From positions 30,723,525-30,787,524 of the forward strand of contig CM057157.1 of assembly GCA_029962745.1 (NCBI GenBank): a stretch of DNA of 64,000 nucleotides, in the 5' to 3' direction. Below, one piece after another: positions 45,622 to 55,274 of the stretch. The notes beneath the pieces are model-generated. The model did not search any database, was not told the DNA's origin, and was given only the letters and a program-made list of their open reading frames with translations. This DNA is from Echinometra lucunter. Lineage: Eukaryota; Echinodermata; Echinoidea; Camarodonta; Echinometridae. The position numbers and the translations under genes were made by a program. Each line of letters starts with the position of its first letter. The first letter of the stretch is position 1.

Positions 45622-46109
45622 GGGGGGGGGGGGTTAATTCCATTGAAGAGTGGACAGCATCCGCGAGAAAAAAAAAAACGCGGGAAAAGGGTATTTTTTC
45701 AGGCGTAGGCGCGGAACGCGAATAGAGTGTCAAAAACGCCAAAAAATGACAAAAAGCCCCCTAAATCACGATAATCTAAAACGCGAAAAGGGTAAATTTG
45801 CACCGATTGTAACAAGACCCGTGAACATGATGAAAGGAAAATCCTATAAAGCCTGTGTAAAATATAATGAGACAGTGAATTATCTCGAGATAAAAACGGC
45901 TCCAAACTTTCAATGGACCCCACTATCACTCTCAAGGTATGAAAATGGGAATATCCTCGTTTAGGGTATGAATATCCTAACTATTAATGAAATCCCTGTT
46001 TAGGGTGTCCTAGCGGCCTGCCCTTGAATCCTCGTATAGGGTGCTTTTTTAGGACGATTCTCGCGGATGCTGTCCACTCTTCAATGGAAGTGATCCCCCC
46101 CCCCCCCCC
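45622..46109. mobile_element. MITE with long exact inverted ends
   Basis: Left 45641-45668 (CATTGAAGAGTGGACAGCAT, then CCGCGAG) matches the complement of 46060-46087 without a mismatch that I can see. Inverted G/C runs extend the match outward. The interior is CpG-containing, with repeated CTCGT(T/A)TAGGGT phrases and no convincing protein. Confidence 0.88.
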
Positions 46110-47020
46110 GGCCCCATCCCCCGGCAACAACATCAACAACACCAACAACATTCTCTGGATGTAACTATATGCAACTGATAGAGAAAAAAAGGTGAAATTA
46201 ACAAACAAAAATCTAATAAAAGTCATGATAATAGGCCTACAAATGATAATGATAATAGGGAAAGAGTTCTGTACCCTCCCCCCTAAACTTGCCTAATCGA
46301 TCAACCACATGTAACAAAATGATGTTAAATTTATGAATTGTCTAGGTATTTGTAAAGACATCAAAGTTCTATTTGTTATATATATTTTATTTTGTATATG
46401 ATTTGAAGTTGTCAATAAAAACTACTCATTAAAAAAAAAAAAACCTTAAACTAACCCACCTTAACCTGAACCCTAACCCTATGGTAGGGGATGGGTACAA
46501 AAGGAGCTCTTGCCAATAATAGTAATAATGATAATGATAATAATGATAATAGTGATAACATAAATACAATCTCCGTGTGTAACTCGTGAGTGATAATGAG
46601 GAATTGCCCGTTGATGTCATACAATAACAAACAAAAAAAACAAAACAAAAAAAAAACTGATACGGCGAGTGGTTGCAAGACTAGAAACATCTACGGGTTG
46701 CGTAAAATTCCACGGACCACAAACGTGTTAGTTTTTACCTGTTTGTAAGCGAATCGACCAAAAACTCAAGCCGGAAAATGTTGAAAATAATGAAAGTGAG
46801 TATTATATTTTGAGTCATCACTGCGTGCCTGTAAAAATATGTGTAAATTTGTTTTGAAATTGACCCTTCGCTAAAATTTGAAGAAATCAGTCCCACTTGC
46901 TTAAATTCGTGCAACGTTTTTGATAGGGTCCATGACAAGTTCTGTTTCACAATAAACCGATTCGTAATTTTGAGGAAAATTGAGAGCTGTGGCACATGAT
47001 AATGTTTAAAATACATACCA
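46110..47020. other. Sequence without recognised genes
   Basis: Contains GAT/AAT-rich stretches and an A-run at 46430-46443. The minus-strand frame at 46735-47031 has no recognisable motif. Confidence 0.5.
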
Positions 47021-47024
47021 CGAT

Positions 47025-47866
47025 CTATCAAAACTAGAGGAGTGGCAGAATAAATGGGCCATGTCCTTCAATCCAGCCAAATGTGTCATCATGAAAATAC
47101 CATCCAAGGCAGTACAGATTCCTACAGAAAGAGATTACACCTTCTGTGGCCAAAAACTACAAGAAGTGTCTACATGCTCTTACCTTGGTGTTGAAGTGGA
47201 TAACAGGATGCGCTGGGACGCCCAGATCAACAAAGTCTGTTCCAAAGCTTCCAGAGTACTCGGTTTCCTGAGAAGGAACTTTTGGTCTGCTCCCAAGGAA
47301 ATAAAACAACTTTCCTACCAAACGTTGGTGAGACCAATCCTGGAATACGCCTCCCCTGCATGGGATCCCCATTACAAGAAGGATACCCAGAAGATAGAAG
47401 CCATCCAGAGAAAGGCAGCTCGTTTCTGTACGGGGAACTACAGACGAACCAGTAGTGTCACTACCATGTTACGGGCCTTAGAATGGGACTCATTGGAAGA
47501 CAGACGGAAATACAGTAGACTGAGCCTAATGTTCCAAATAATCAAAGGTCTTGTTGCCATCAACCCCAAAAACTTCATCCAGCAAACCACCCGGCAGACC
47601 AGAGGAAATAGTATCAAGTTCCAGCGTCTGCTAATCAAAAGGGATGCTCATAAATACAGCTTCTTTCCTCGAACTACGAAGGATTGGAATGAGTTAAACA
47701 TCGACACAGCATTGATAACCTCATTGGACTCTTTTAAATCCAAACTCTCTCAAAAACCCAGCAAGTGACCTGCTTACTTGGTGGTCTCACACATCAATAA
47801 AGTTGGCGGAGTACAGCAAGTCTGCATATGCCAACTTAACCCAAGACAAGACAAGACAAGATAATG
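47025..47866 (+). mobile_element. 5'-truncated non-LTR retrotransposon (CR1/L2-like LINE), 3' end
   Basis: An open frame running into ATG 47061 and ending at 47768 encodes the C-terminal part of a LINE reverse transcriptase: LEEWQNKWAMSFNPAKC, CSYLGVEVDNRMRWDAQI, LVRPILEYASPAWDPH, IQRKAARF. These are the thumb-side motifs typical of CR1/Jockey/L2 enzymes. The catalytic YxDD region is missing because of 5' truncation. A short 3' UTR (with AATAAA) ends in an (ACAAG)n tail at about 47843-47862. The frame is intact, so the insertion is fairly young. Confidence 0.9.
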
Positions 47867-47869
47867 CGA

Positions 47870-48106
47870 ACATTTCAGTTATACATGTGTCATGATCATA
47901 TTGGAAATTACACGATTTGTGTCTAGTAAAAAAACAAATAGCCAGTTATTTTGGTTGACATGACAGATAGTCTGATCTCCAGACTGATTTTCTTATTTCT
48001 AATAGATACTTGCTTGCTTCATTTTCAAAAAATCTCTTTGCATGACTACAGGATTTTACAAAATCACCCTAAACAAGTTTTATCCAGTCGAAATCACTCC
48101 CTTTTC

Positions 48107-48154
<48 letters not shown>

Positions 48155-48590
48155 TGTGTGTGTACTTTTCCCAAAGATTTATGCAGCTGTCATTTTGTAC
48201 TAAGACGCACCTCTCAACCCCCGGGGATGGTGCGTCATTGTACCAAGGTGCGTCATACATTTTGATACCATGACACACCCCTCGTCAGAAAAAGTGACGC
48301 ATCATTACATGACATGACGCACATCTTTGACAAATATTATGACGTAGCTATAGGATAGCTATCGTGATTTTATTCTGATATTACACGATAGCTATAGATT
48401 GCTGACATAGGCCCCTGTGTAGACAGATGTGACCTTGAAATATTATGCCTCCAAATCACACTTTTCTCATGCCCGGTTAACCCTGCAAACTACCTTCCAA
48501 GTTCGCCAGTGGACCAGTCGATCAAACTGTGATATAAGAACCTTAAATTTATTTTTCAAACTCAAAATATCGACTTTTGATTGATACGGG
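47870..48590. other. Sequence with a poly-T/(GT)n tract
   Basis: A T-run (48113-48140) runs into GT repeats (48141-48162). At 48190-48330 the phrases GTGCGTCAT, TGACGCA and TGACGCAC alternate in inverted orientation, likely a small fold-back. No exon seen. Confidence 0.5.
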
Positions 48591-48597
48591 ATCCTAC

Positions 48598-48655
48598 CTT
48601 CTTGTTGATTTCGCCGCTTGATTAATTTCCATTTCAATAGCGCGACCTCCGACAT
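48598..48655 (-). CDS. Candidate first exon of an unidentified minus-strand gene
   Basis: ATG at 48655-48653 opens 19 codons (MSEVALLKWKLIKRRNQQE) and reaches a usable donor GAAG|GTAGGA in phase 1. It lies in a locally CpG-richer stretch (48600-48730) upstream of ClpP. I do not recognise the product and found no partner exon, so it may be chance. Confidence 0.2.
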
Positions 48656-48760
48656 CGTGAGTTCACCTACACCCGCTGGTCTCGGCCACAGGCGCTAGGC
48701 AAAGCAGCGTTGCACTCTCGCATGCACTCTGCGTTCGCCGACACATGCGAGAGTGTGTAC
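48600..48760. promoter_or_regulatory. Possible promoter region 5' of ClpP
   Basis: A local cluster of CpG dinucleotides in an otherwise AT-rich region, about 1 kb upstream of the first ClpP exon found. Inverted CTCTCGCATG/CATGCGAGAG lies at 48715-48753. No TATA box or defined start; this rests on composition and position only. Confidence 0.25.
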
Positions 48761-49743
48761 AGCAGTACATATGACTGGCCCCCTATGCTCTCAATGCTCC
48801 ACCTAGCTCACCTCAAAAACAAAAAAACAAAAAGAAAAAAAGAAGAAGAAATTGGGGAAAGACATCTTGCATACAATTTCCATACTTTTTGAATGCATCA
48901 TCTTTCTGAATTTCATAAAGCTGAATGTTTTAGCATTGAAAAATTCTGGAGAGGTTAATTAGAAATAACTTTCAACTTTTAACTTTTTTGAACTTTTATT
49001 TTCAATTTTTGCCTATATTAATTTTCCTTAATATGTGACTTTATAATTCTTCTATTTTATCACAAAGACAGTAAAAAACTGATGCTCCAATCTTTTTTCA
49101 GTAGAGTAGGTTTCTTGTAATCCTTTATTGCTCTTAAAGAACTGCGAGCAGCTGAGCTAGCTTGCTATATAAAGCAGGCTGCGCTACTGCCAGTGAGCTG
49201 ATCCCACTTGCTTATTCAAGGTTGGGAGCCACATTTTCATTTTACATTAATAACTTAAGCATTGTAAGACCGTAAGATCAAGTGAACAGTATCAGAAGGG
49301 CATATCCTAAACTCATGCCAAGTTGTATGGATTTTCGTCGATTTTGCAAAAGGGACGAGTTACCTTTAAGTCCATGATGGACCATTTTGGATGAATAAAA
49401 TCCAGGAACATATTTTTAGTTTTTGCTTTTAATTCATTCCATTTCTCAGTGCAGCATAGAGAAGTTTTCATGAAATCACAATCCTAAATGAAGTTTATGG
49501 TATAGTAGTAGGTAAATATAGGACATTCTTAGTCCACCACACTGTAATTGTGAAAAAAAAATTGTTGGTTGAACTTAATAACCCACAGATCAGAAGTTGT
49601 AAGTTTTTAATAGTGCTTTTATTATTGTTGTTGTTGTTATGTTGTCTTGTCTTAATTAATTATTGTTTTGTTAAATAGTTTTAACTCCATGTTTTAACTT
49701 CCTGTTGTAATTGTCTCTCTTTGTCTCTCTTATTTCTGACCAG

Positions 49744-49848
49744 CAAGTACCTTCTGTGTGCAGTAAAGTGGGTGGACTGTGCCATAGAAGTCTTCACAAT
49801 GGTGCTAAACTTCACACACCTTTGGTACCAATTGTCATTGAACAAACG
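49744..49848 (+). CDS. CLPP: CLPP exon 2 (presequence end and mature N-terminus)
   Basis: Acceptor CTGACCAG, 35 codons, donor ACG|GTAGGA. Encodes a presequence-like stretch with [10 protein letters not shown], then LVPIVIEQT, the conserved start of the mature subunit. The earlier reading frame is open only through the pyrimidine tract, so the real start lies in an upstream exon. Confidence 0.88.
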
Positions 49849-52800
49849 GTAGGAAAAAATATTCATACCAGTCACAGAGATAAATTCTTGACTAAAGTCA
49901 CCCTCTGAATGTCTCAGACTCGCAGAATTTAGTATTATATGAATTTTGTTATAATAAGTATGATAAAATTCTTTGATTTCACAACGATCATGGTGAAGTC
50001 TGAAATAGAAATGAAACATCAGTGATGAAAATTTAGGAAAAGCATGTCATATTCAGATCATTCTTAGCCTGAAATAACAAAGATTACAAACTAATAAATG
50101 GAATGGGCACCCACCCCTGATCCTTGAGGTACCTTGGTACCTCAATCCGAAAGACGTGACTGGGAGTCGAACCTGCACGGGACCAGCTCAGAGTCAATTT
50201 GTAGGAGAAGAGCTGCACAAGTCCAAGTCATGTTTCTTAACCCCTTCGTGACAGGAATTATTTAAAGCCTAATTTGATCAGCTTTTATGCTACAAATTGG
50301 CAACACCAACATTTTTATTTTATTGCTACATTTTCTTATCAAAAGTCATGTATCTGAAATGAATATAAATTGATGGAAATTATGATGAGAAGTCAAAAAG
50401 TTGCCAATTTGCAGGGGAAAACAGTGATTTTAAACCTTCTATCACATTGCCAATTTAAGGATTTTAATGCTTAATTTCCTTTAAAAAATTTTCAGCATCA
50501 AACAACGAATATTGACGCAACCAAAATGGGCAAAGTTTATGTAGAATTTTTTGCTCTTTCTGCTCATGTATTTGGTATGATTTTTAGGGCTTGGCATCAA
50601 AAGATATTAGGCCAAACCACAAAATGTGGACCTCTGTCACGAATGGGTTAAGTTAGTATTCATTTTTTAAAAATTTGATGATGATAGATGAATGTCATTC
50701 CTATTTCTTAGCCTACCTGAATATCTTCATTCATCATGGACTGAATGAATTTAATCACTATTCTCATGTTAATCTAATGTTTTGGTGCCATTATTCTTCC
50801 AGGGAAGAGGAGAGAGAGCATATGACATCTACTCCAGGCTTCTCAAAGAGCGTATCATCTGCGTCATGGGACCCGTAAGTAACTCTCCTGAAAACTACTC
50901 TCGTCTCACAGATAGGATGCTAAACAGGGGTCCCATGTTTGGTAGATCCATTTCTACATGTATATACAAAGAGCAAAACCTGGTAAAGAGGGGGTTGAAA
51001 ACAGTAGAAATATACAAGAAATTTTTTGGCAAAATTTTTTTTTATTGTAACAAATATTTTACCTCACATCCCACCTGGGAGAGCTTCATGGACCATCGGT
51101 TAAGAAGGCTGCTCTATCATATAATTTAGGACTCCCGTGCAAGAACCAAAAGCTTGACATTGTTTGCATTTTTGAGGCAGAATGAGGAATAGACTAACAT
51201 GCATTATCATGTCTGAATAATTTGACTTAATGAGCTAGAAATGATTATGACATATGAGATGAAGAGAGTTTGTAATATCTTTTGTAGTTTTTATATGACT
51301 TTAGATTTGACTTGTGACAAGTTCTTTTGATATGATTTGATTTTTTTCTTTTAGTTTATATATGACTTCACTTTATATCTTACTTGCTTTAAGTTCTTTT
51401 GATAATTTGGTTAATTTTTTTCTTTGTCTAGGTAACAGACACATTATCTAGCGTTGTGATAGCACAGCTTTTATTTTTGCAATCGGAGAGCAACAAGAAA
51501 CCCATTCACATGTATATCAACAGTCCAGGTAAAATATTTTTTTCAATACTTTCCTTATTTTGACAATCATTGGGCAGATTAAAATGAATGTAAAACTCGA
51601 ATTTGTTCACAGATACCATAATCTGTTTATCAGTGAGCCTTAAAAAATGAAACTTATTTGGAAAAAGTGAGTAATTGATAGAAATATGTGAAATACAAAC
51701 AATTTGAGGTTGTACTGTTGAATGAATGATCCAAGTATCAGTGACATTTACCACTATGCATGCTTTGGACAAGGTTTTGAATGGGTTCCATTGATATAAT
51801 CAGTGCTTCTTTTCTTACAAATGGATTGATTATGGCTTGTCTTCGTTTCTAGAACCCCATGCATTATGTCTTACCACTTATGGCTACATGGTGTGTAGGA
51901 CAACCCCTGAATGATCAGTGTTTCTTTGCTGAATGCTACAGACTCGTCGTATGTTGATCACTATTTTTTGCTTGCAGGTGGATCGGTAACAGCTGGTCTA
52001 GGTATCTATGACACCATGCAGTATGTCCTACCACCCATTTCTACATGGTGTGTTGGCCAGGCCTGTAGTATGGGTTCTTTGCTGCTGACAGCTGGTGCAC
52101 CGGGGATGAGGCACAGTCTACCCAACTCAAGAATCATGGTACACCAACCATCGGGACAGGCTGTGGTAAGTCATACTTGGGGAGCATTTCATGAAGTGTC
52201 TTGTCAGTGATTTTTACTGACATATTTGCTCTCAGCCAATTAGATGCAAGGATTTCACTAGCTTATAACATTTGTCAGTAAAAATCACTGACAAGACACT
52301 TTATGAAACACTCCCAAGGGATCAAAATGAACATGTGCTTGGGTGCAATGGACAACCTTACCTCATGTAAAACAAGTCCTGCCTTTTTGGTCCAGGTGGC
52401 AGCAAGAAAAATCTGATGAGAAAATGTTGGGAATTTTATACAGTCCATAGTAAATAACCACTTAAAGGCTTGTTCAGATATGAACCAGTAAACCCAGGCG
52501 GTAAACCCCTGGTTTTGGGGGGGGGGGGGGGTGGGGGGGGGAGGGGTTTAACAAGTGAATGGAATATGAGGTGGCAAGAAGCATATTTGTTGCCTCTTGG
52601 CGGCAGAAAGCTGTGGACCAAGCAAATTCTTAAAAAGCTAGCGTGAAATATGATGTCACAAGTTTGTCTGCTCAAGTTTTGGCAAAACTCTCTTTTATTT
52701 GAGCGTTGATACGTTAGTACACGTTCATTACTACAAGGGGCATGGTTTACTGCGCCATATGTGAACACTATAAAACTACGGGTTTGGGGCGGGAGTTTCT

Positions 52801-54516
52801 CTCTTGATATTCAAACGAGCCTTAAGTTAAACAACCTAAACTTTTTGCTAAGTTGCCCTACTGGCAGTGAAATAAAAAAGATCAAGAAAGAGAGCTTTAT
52901 TAAATCTTTCAATTCATTTCAGCAACAATATCTTGATGTATGAAGCACTTTGTCATGAGGATTTATGGCATTGAGAATAATCTTTCCCCTCTCTTAAGTG
53001 AAGCTTTGAGTACATGGTACTCTGATATTCAAACTAAGTTCTCCTTAAAAAAAAAATTATTTATTTACCACTCATGGGATGGATAAGCCCTGTATGTACC
53101 TTACCATGGTACATATATATTTGCATGTCTACCTGTCCTGCATCTAGATAGAGGATGGAAAATGCAAATTATTTTCATGCCAAATGGCATTTGAAATATA
53201 GAGTGTATTGTTCAGATAGTATTATTCATGAAGCTTATCATCAATGGGGCGACAAAACCTTGTATCTCAAAAAGTCATATGTTCAGGAGAGTGAAAAAAT
53301 ATGGCTGCCAAAACACTGTAAGCACTGGGATTACTTTCCCTTTGACATGCCATGGTGGCTTCATTTTAGGGGTACGAGAGTTTGGATTCGGACAGGACAC
53401 ATTCACTTGACCGATTATCTGGAGGTTAATTTAAAAAAAAACAACAGTAATTTTCACCACAATTTAAGATTCAAGGTTTTATCACCTCACCTACATTATG
53501 CTTCTGCCTCATACATACACTGTAGCAGTTCAGCTCACATAATATGCAAGCATTTAACCAGCAGTATAACTTGAAAGACAATAACTTTTAAACAAGTTTT
53601 AACTGCTGACTTTATTAGCTTTGAAAATCTGTGAATACTTACATTGGTCATCAACCGGCTTTATTCATATCCGTTTGATCCCTTTCTTCCTTTTCATTAT
53701 TATCATGTTCACAGGGCCAAGCAACAGATATTCAGATCCAGGCTGAAGAGATCATTAAGCTCAAGAAACAAATCAACAAACTCTATGTGAAGCATACTGG
53801 ACAGACTTTGGATGTTGTAGGCAAGTTAACAAAGCAGCTGATTTAAATCTGATATTATCATCTTTCTGCAGTAGCATGTAATTGTTCTACTCACCAATCC
53901 AGCGAAGCTGCTGTGAAATTCATATGGCAGCCAGGCATGAAAATAATGGTGCAAGAATGCACAACCAGTCTCGCCCATTGTTAAGACTATGCATTTATGA
54001 TGAGTGTCAAGTACATGTAGTTATGGGACCTTGTGTGAAAACTTTTCTCAGTGAAATTATCATTTGATATACTTTTTGTGAGGAAAATCGTCACTTCAGG
54101 GCCCCGTCTTACAAAAAGTTGCGATTGATTAAAATCGATCGCAATTTCGAGATTGATCTCAGCTGTGTACTTAAGAGATAGGAGTTGAGATCAATCTCAA
54201 AGCTTGCGATCGATTTGAATCAGTCGCAAATCTTTGTAAGACGGGGCCCAGGAGTAAAGTTCCTTTAATACATATCCATCAGGAGATGGAATTACCCTTT
54301 AAACTTATTTGTTGTTGTTGTTATTTCTCATCCAGCAGTTGTTTTACATGATCTATTTCTTATCATTCTTTTTGTATAGAGCAAGCTATGGAGAGGGATC
54401 ATTTCATGAGTCCACAGGAGGCCATGGAATTTGGTCTTATTGACAAGGTCCTGGACCACCCGCCACTCCTTGGAGAAAACAATAACCAGCAGAGTACCCC
54501 TGCTACAGAGTCCTAG
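49744..54516 (+). CDS. CLPP: Mitochondrial ATP-dependent Clp protease proteolytic subunit (exons 2-7)
   Basis: Exons 49744-49848, 50803-50874, 51432-51528, 51978-52165, 53715-53820 and 54380-54516 join in frame to the stop TAG at 54514. ClpP forms double heptameric rings in the mitochondrial matrix and degrades proteins fed by ClpX. The product aligns without gaps to animal ClpP from [20 protein letters not shown] through [39 protein letters not shown] and [10 protein letters not shown]. The catalytic triad is present: Ser in ACSMG, His in MVHQP, Asp in ERDHF. The targeting peptide is only partly covered; exon 1 with the start codon was not found. The C-terminus is shorter than the human tail. 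Intron phases are 0, 0, 1, 0, 1. A candidate poly(A) signal AATAAA is at 55147. Confidence 0.95.
50803..50874 (+). CDS. CLPP: CLPP exon 3
   Basis: Acceptor TCTTCCAG, 24 codons [24 protein letters not shown], donor CCC|GTAAGT. Nearly identical to vertebrate ClpP here; this is the axial loop and first helix. Confidence 0.97.
51432..51528 (+). CDS. CLPP: CLPP exon 4
   Basis: Acceptor TTGTCTAG. Encodes [32 protein letters not shown], then donor CCAG|GTAAAA in phase 1. A related acceptor-like tract ends near 51354, see findings. Confidence 0.97.
51853..51945 (+). pseudogene. Decayed duplicate of CLPP exon 5 inside intron 4
   Basis: Matches exon 5 from CCATGCAGTATGTCCTACC to the TTTCTTTGCTG region: conserved islands YVLP and TWCVGQ are readable, but the ACSMGS block is replaced, removing the catalytic Ser. 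It is preceded by an acceptor-like TTCGTTTCTAG but would be out of frame after exon 4 and hits a stop. Confidence 0.82.
51978..52165 (+). CDS. CLPP: CLPP exon 5 (catalytic Ser and His)
   Basis: Acceptor CTTGCAG, 188 nt, donor GTG|GTAAGT. Contains [12 protein letters not shown] with the nucleophile Ser and RIMVHQPSG with the catalytic His. A decayed copy of this exon lies upstream in the same intron (51853-51945). Confidence 0.97.
52177..52317. mobile_element. Short fold-back MITE in CLPP intron 5
   Basis: Near-perfect hairpin: GGAGCATTTCATGAAGTGTC...GACACTTTATGAAACACTCC with inner CAGTGATTTTTACTGACA pairs. It begins only 12 bases after the exon 5 boundary. Relatives at 19080-19240 and 61977-62113. 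Confidence 0.9.
52462..52825. mobile_element. Fold-back element with TTAAAGGCTTGTTCAGATAT ends
   Basis: Left end CTTAAAGGCTTGTTCAGATA; right end GATATTCAAACGAGCCTTAAG, its diverged complement. Contains a G-run (52517-52547). Same family as 58691-59122. Confidence 0.75.
53715..53820 (+). CDS. CLPP: CLPP exon 6 (handle helix), GC donor
   Basis: Acceptor [25 protein letters not shown] and [10 protein letters not shown], ending in phase 1 at GTAG|GCAAGT (53821-53822 = GC). Only this GC donor gives DVVEQAMERD, matching the family; the GT three bases upstream would lose the Glu frame. Confidence 0.93.
54099..54249. mobile_element. Short fold-back MITE in CLPP intron 6
   Basis: Ends GGGCCCCGTCTTACAAA and the complement TTTGTAAGACGGGGCCC; the arms continue with TTGCGATTGATT/AATCAGTCGCAA and GAGATTGATCTCA/TGAGATCAATCTC. 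Almost the whole element is a hairpin. Confidence 0.95.
54380..54516 (+). CDS. CLPP: CLPP exon 7 (catalytic Asp and C-terminus)
   Basis: Acceptor TTGTATAG; encodes [20 protein letters not shown] then [10 protein letters not shown] and a hydrophilic tail, stop TAG. A diverged copy of its second half follows in the 3' UTR. Confidence 0.96.
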
Positions 54517-54566
54517 CACATGGAATAATGACTGAAAAGAACTGGAACATCCTAATAGAACTTATG

Positions 54567-54745
54567 AGAATGTGATCTAATTGACAAGGTCCTGGACCAC
54601 GTGCCTACTCCGTGGAGAGAACTGTGGCTAGCAGGCTACCCTGCAGTCTTAGCACATGGACCAATGACTGAAAAAAGCAAGAACTTTTAGGGCTTTGATA
54701 GTGCTTGGCAGAATTTGAACTGATTGTCAAGGTTCTGAGCTAAGC
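54567..54745 (+). pseudogene. Diverged copies of CLPP exon 7 in the 3' flank
   Basis: 54567-54684 repeats the end of exon 7 and the bases after the stop (TTGACAAGGTCCTGGACCAC, GTGGAGAGAAC, TCTTAGCACATGGA, AATGACTGAAAA) about 140 bases downstream. A third, shorter copy (GATTGTCAAGGTTCTGAGC) is at about 54718-54745. Confidence 0.9.
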
Positions 54746-54978
54746 AGCGGGGCGGATCCAGGATTTTTCAGAAGGGGGGGGGGGGGGACGGCGAAGTCTG
54801 CATAGGCACTCCCAAAAAATGTGATAAGTCCCCCCCCCCCCCCCCCCCCCTCCCCTGAAAAAAAATCCTCGGCTTTTTTAGGTATCCACTTTACCAGAAA
54901 AATTACCGCAAAAAAACCCTGAAAGTCTGCCAAAAGGAGGGCCAAAAAGAAGGATCCCCTCTGGATCTGCCACTGCTA
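54740..54978. mobile_element. MITE with GCGGATCCAGGATT end
   Basis: Begins GCAGCGGGGCGGATCCAGGA and ends CTGGATCTGCCACTGC, roughly inverted. Has facing G-run (54774-54788) and C-run (54831-54851). Related to the 3' end at 43215-43245. Confidence 0.7.
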
Positions 54979-55146
54979 AGGGACCTACACAATGTATGAT
55001 TTCACTGGCAAAATGCAGTAGGTCAGTGGGTGCCTCTCACTGGATCACAGCCAAGTCACTCTAATCTACATGTATCCTACTAATTGAAATGTGTACATTT
55101 ATTTCGAAATATAATTTTGAACTAAGTTTTATTCCAGTAAAGTGCT

Positions 55147-55152
55147 AATAAA
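55147..55152 (+). terminator. Candidate CLPP polyadenylation signal
   Basis: AATAAA about 630 bases after the CLPP stop, the first canonical hexamer I noticed on this strand. Confidence 0.4.
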
Positions 55153-55243
55153 AATTAAATTCTCTTTGTATTTTATGTGCTGTGCTTGGAGATATCCTTG
55201 GAAAGAGAAGTGGTTATACAATTTGTATGTTTTAAATGAGAGC

Positions 55244-55271
55244 CGGGGGGGGGGGGGGGGGGGGGGGGGAG
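55244..55271. repeat. Long G homopolymer
   Basis: About 25 consecutive G followed by AGGGGGT; the longest of about thirty G or C runs in the window. Confidence 0.9.
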
Positions 55272-55274
55272 GGG

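Noticed and set aside
46445..46485. Telomere-like CCTAACCC stretch
   Set aside because: Only two or three imperfect units; not an interstitial telomere array.
53155..53574. 139-residue frame in a CLPP intron
   Set aside because: No family resemblance, no splice logic with neighbouring exons, and ordinary length for chance in 64 kb.
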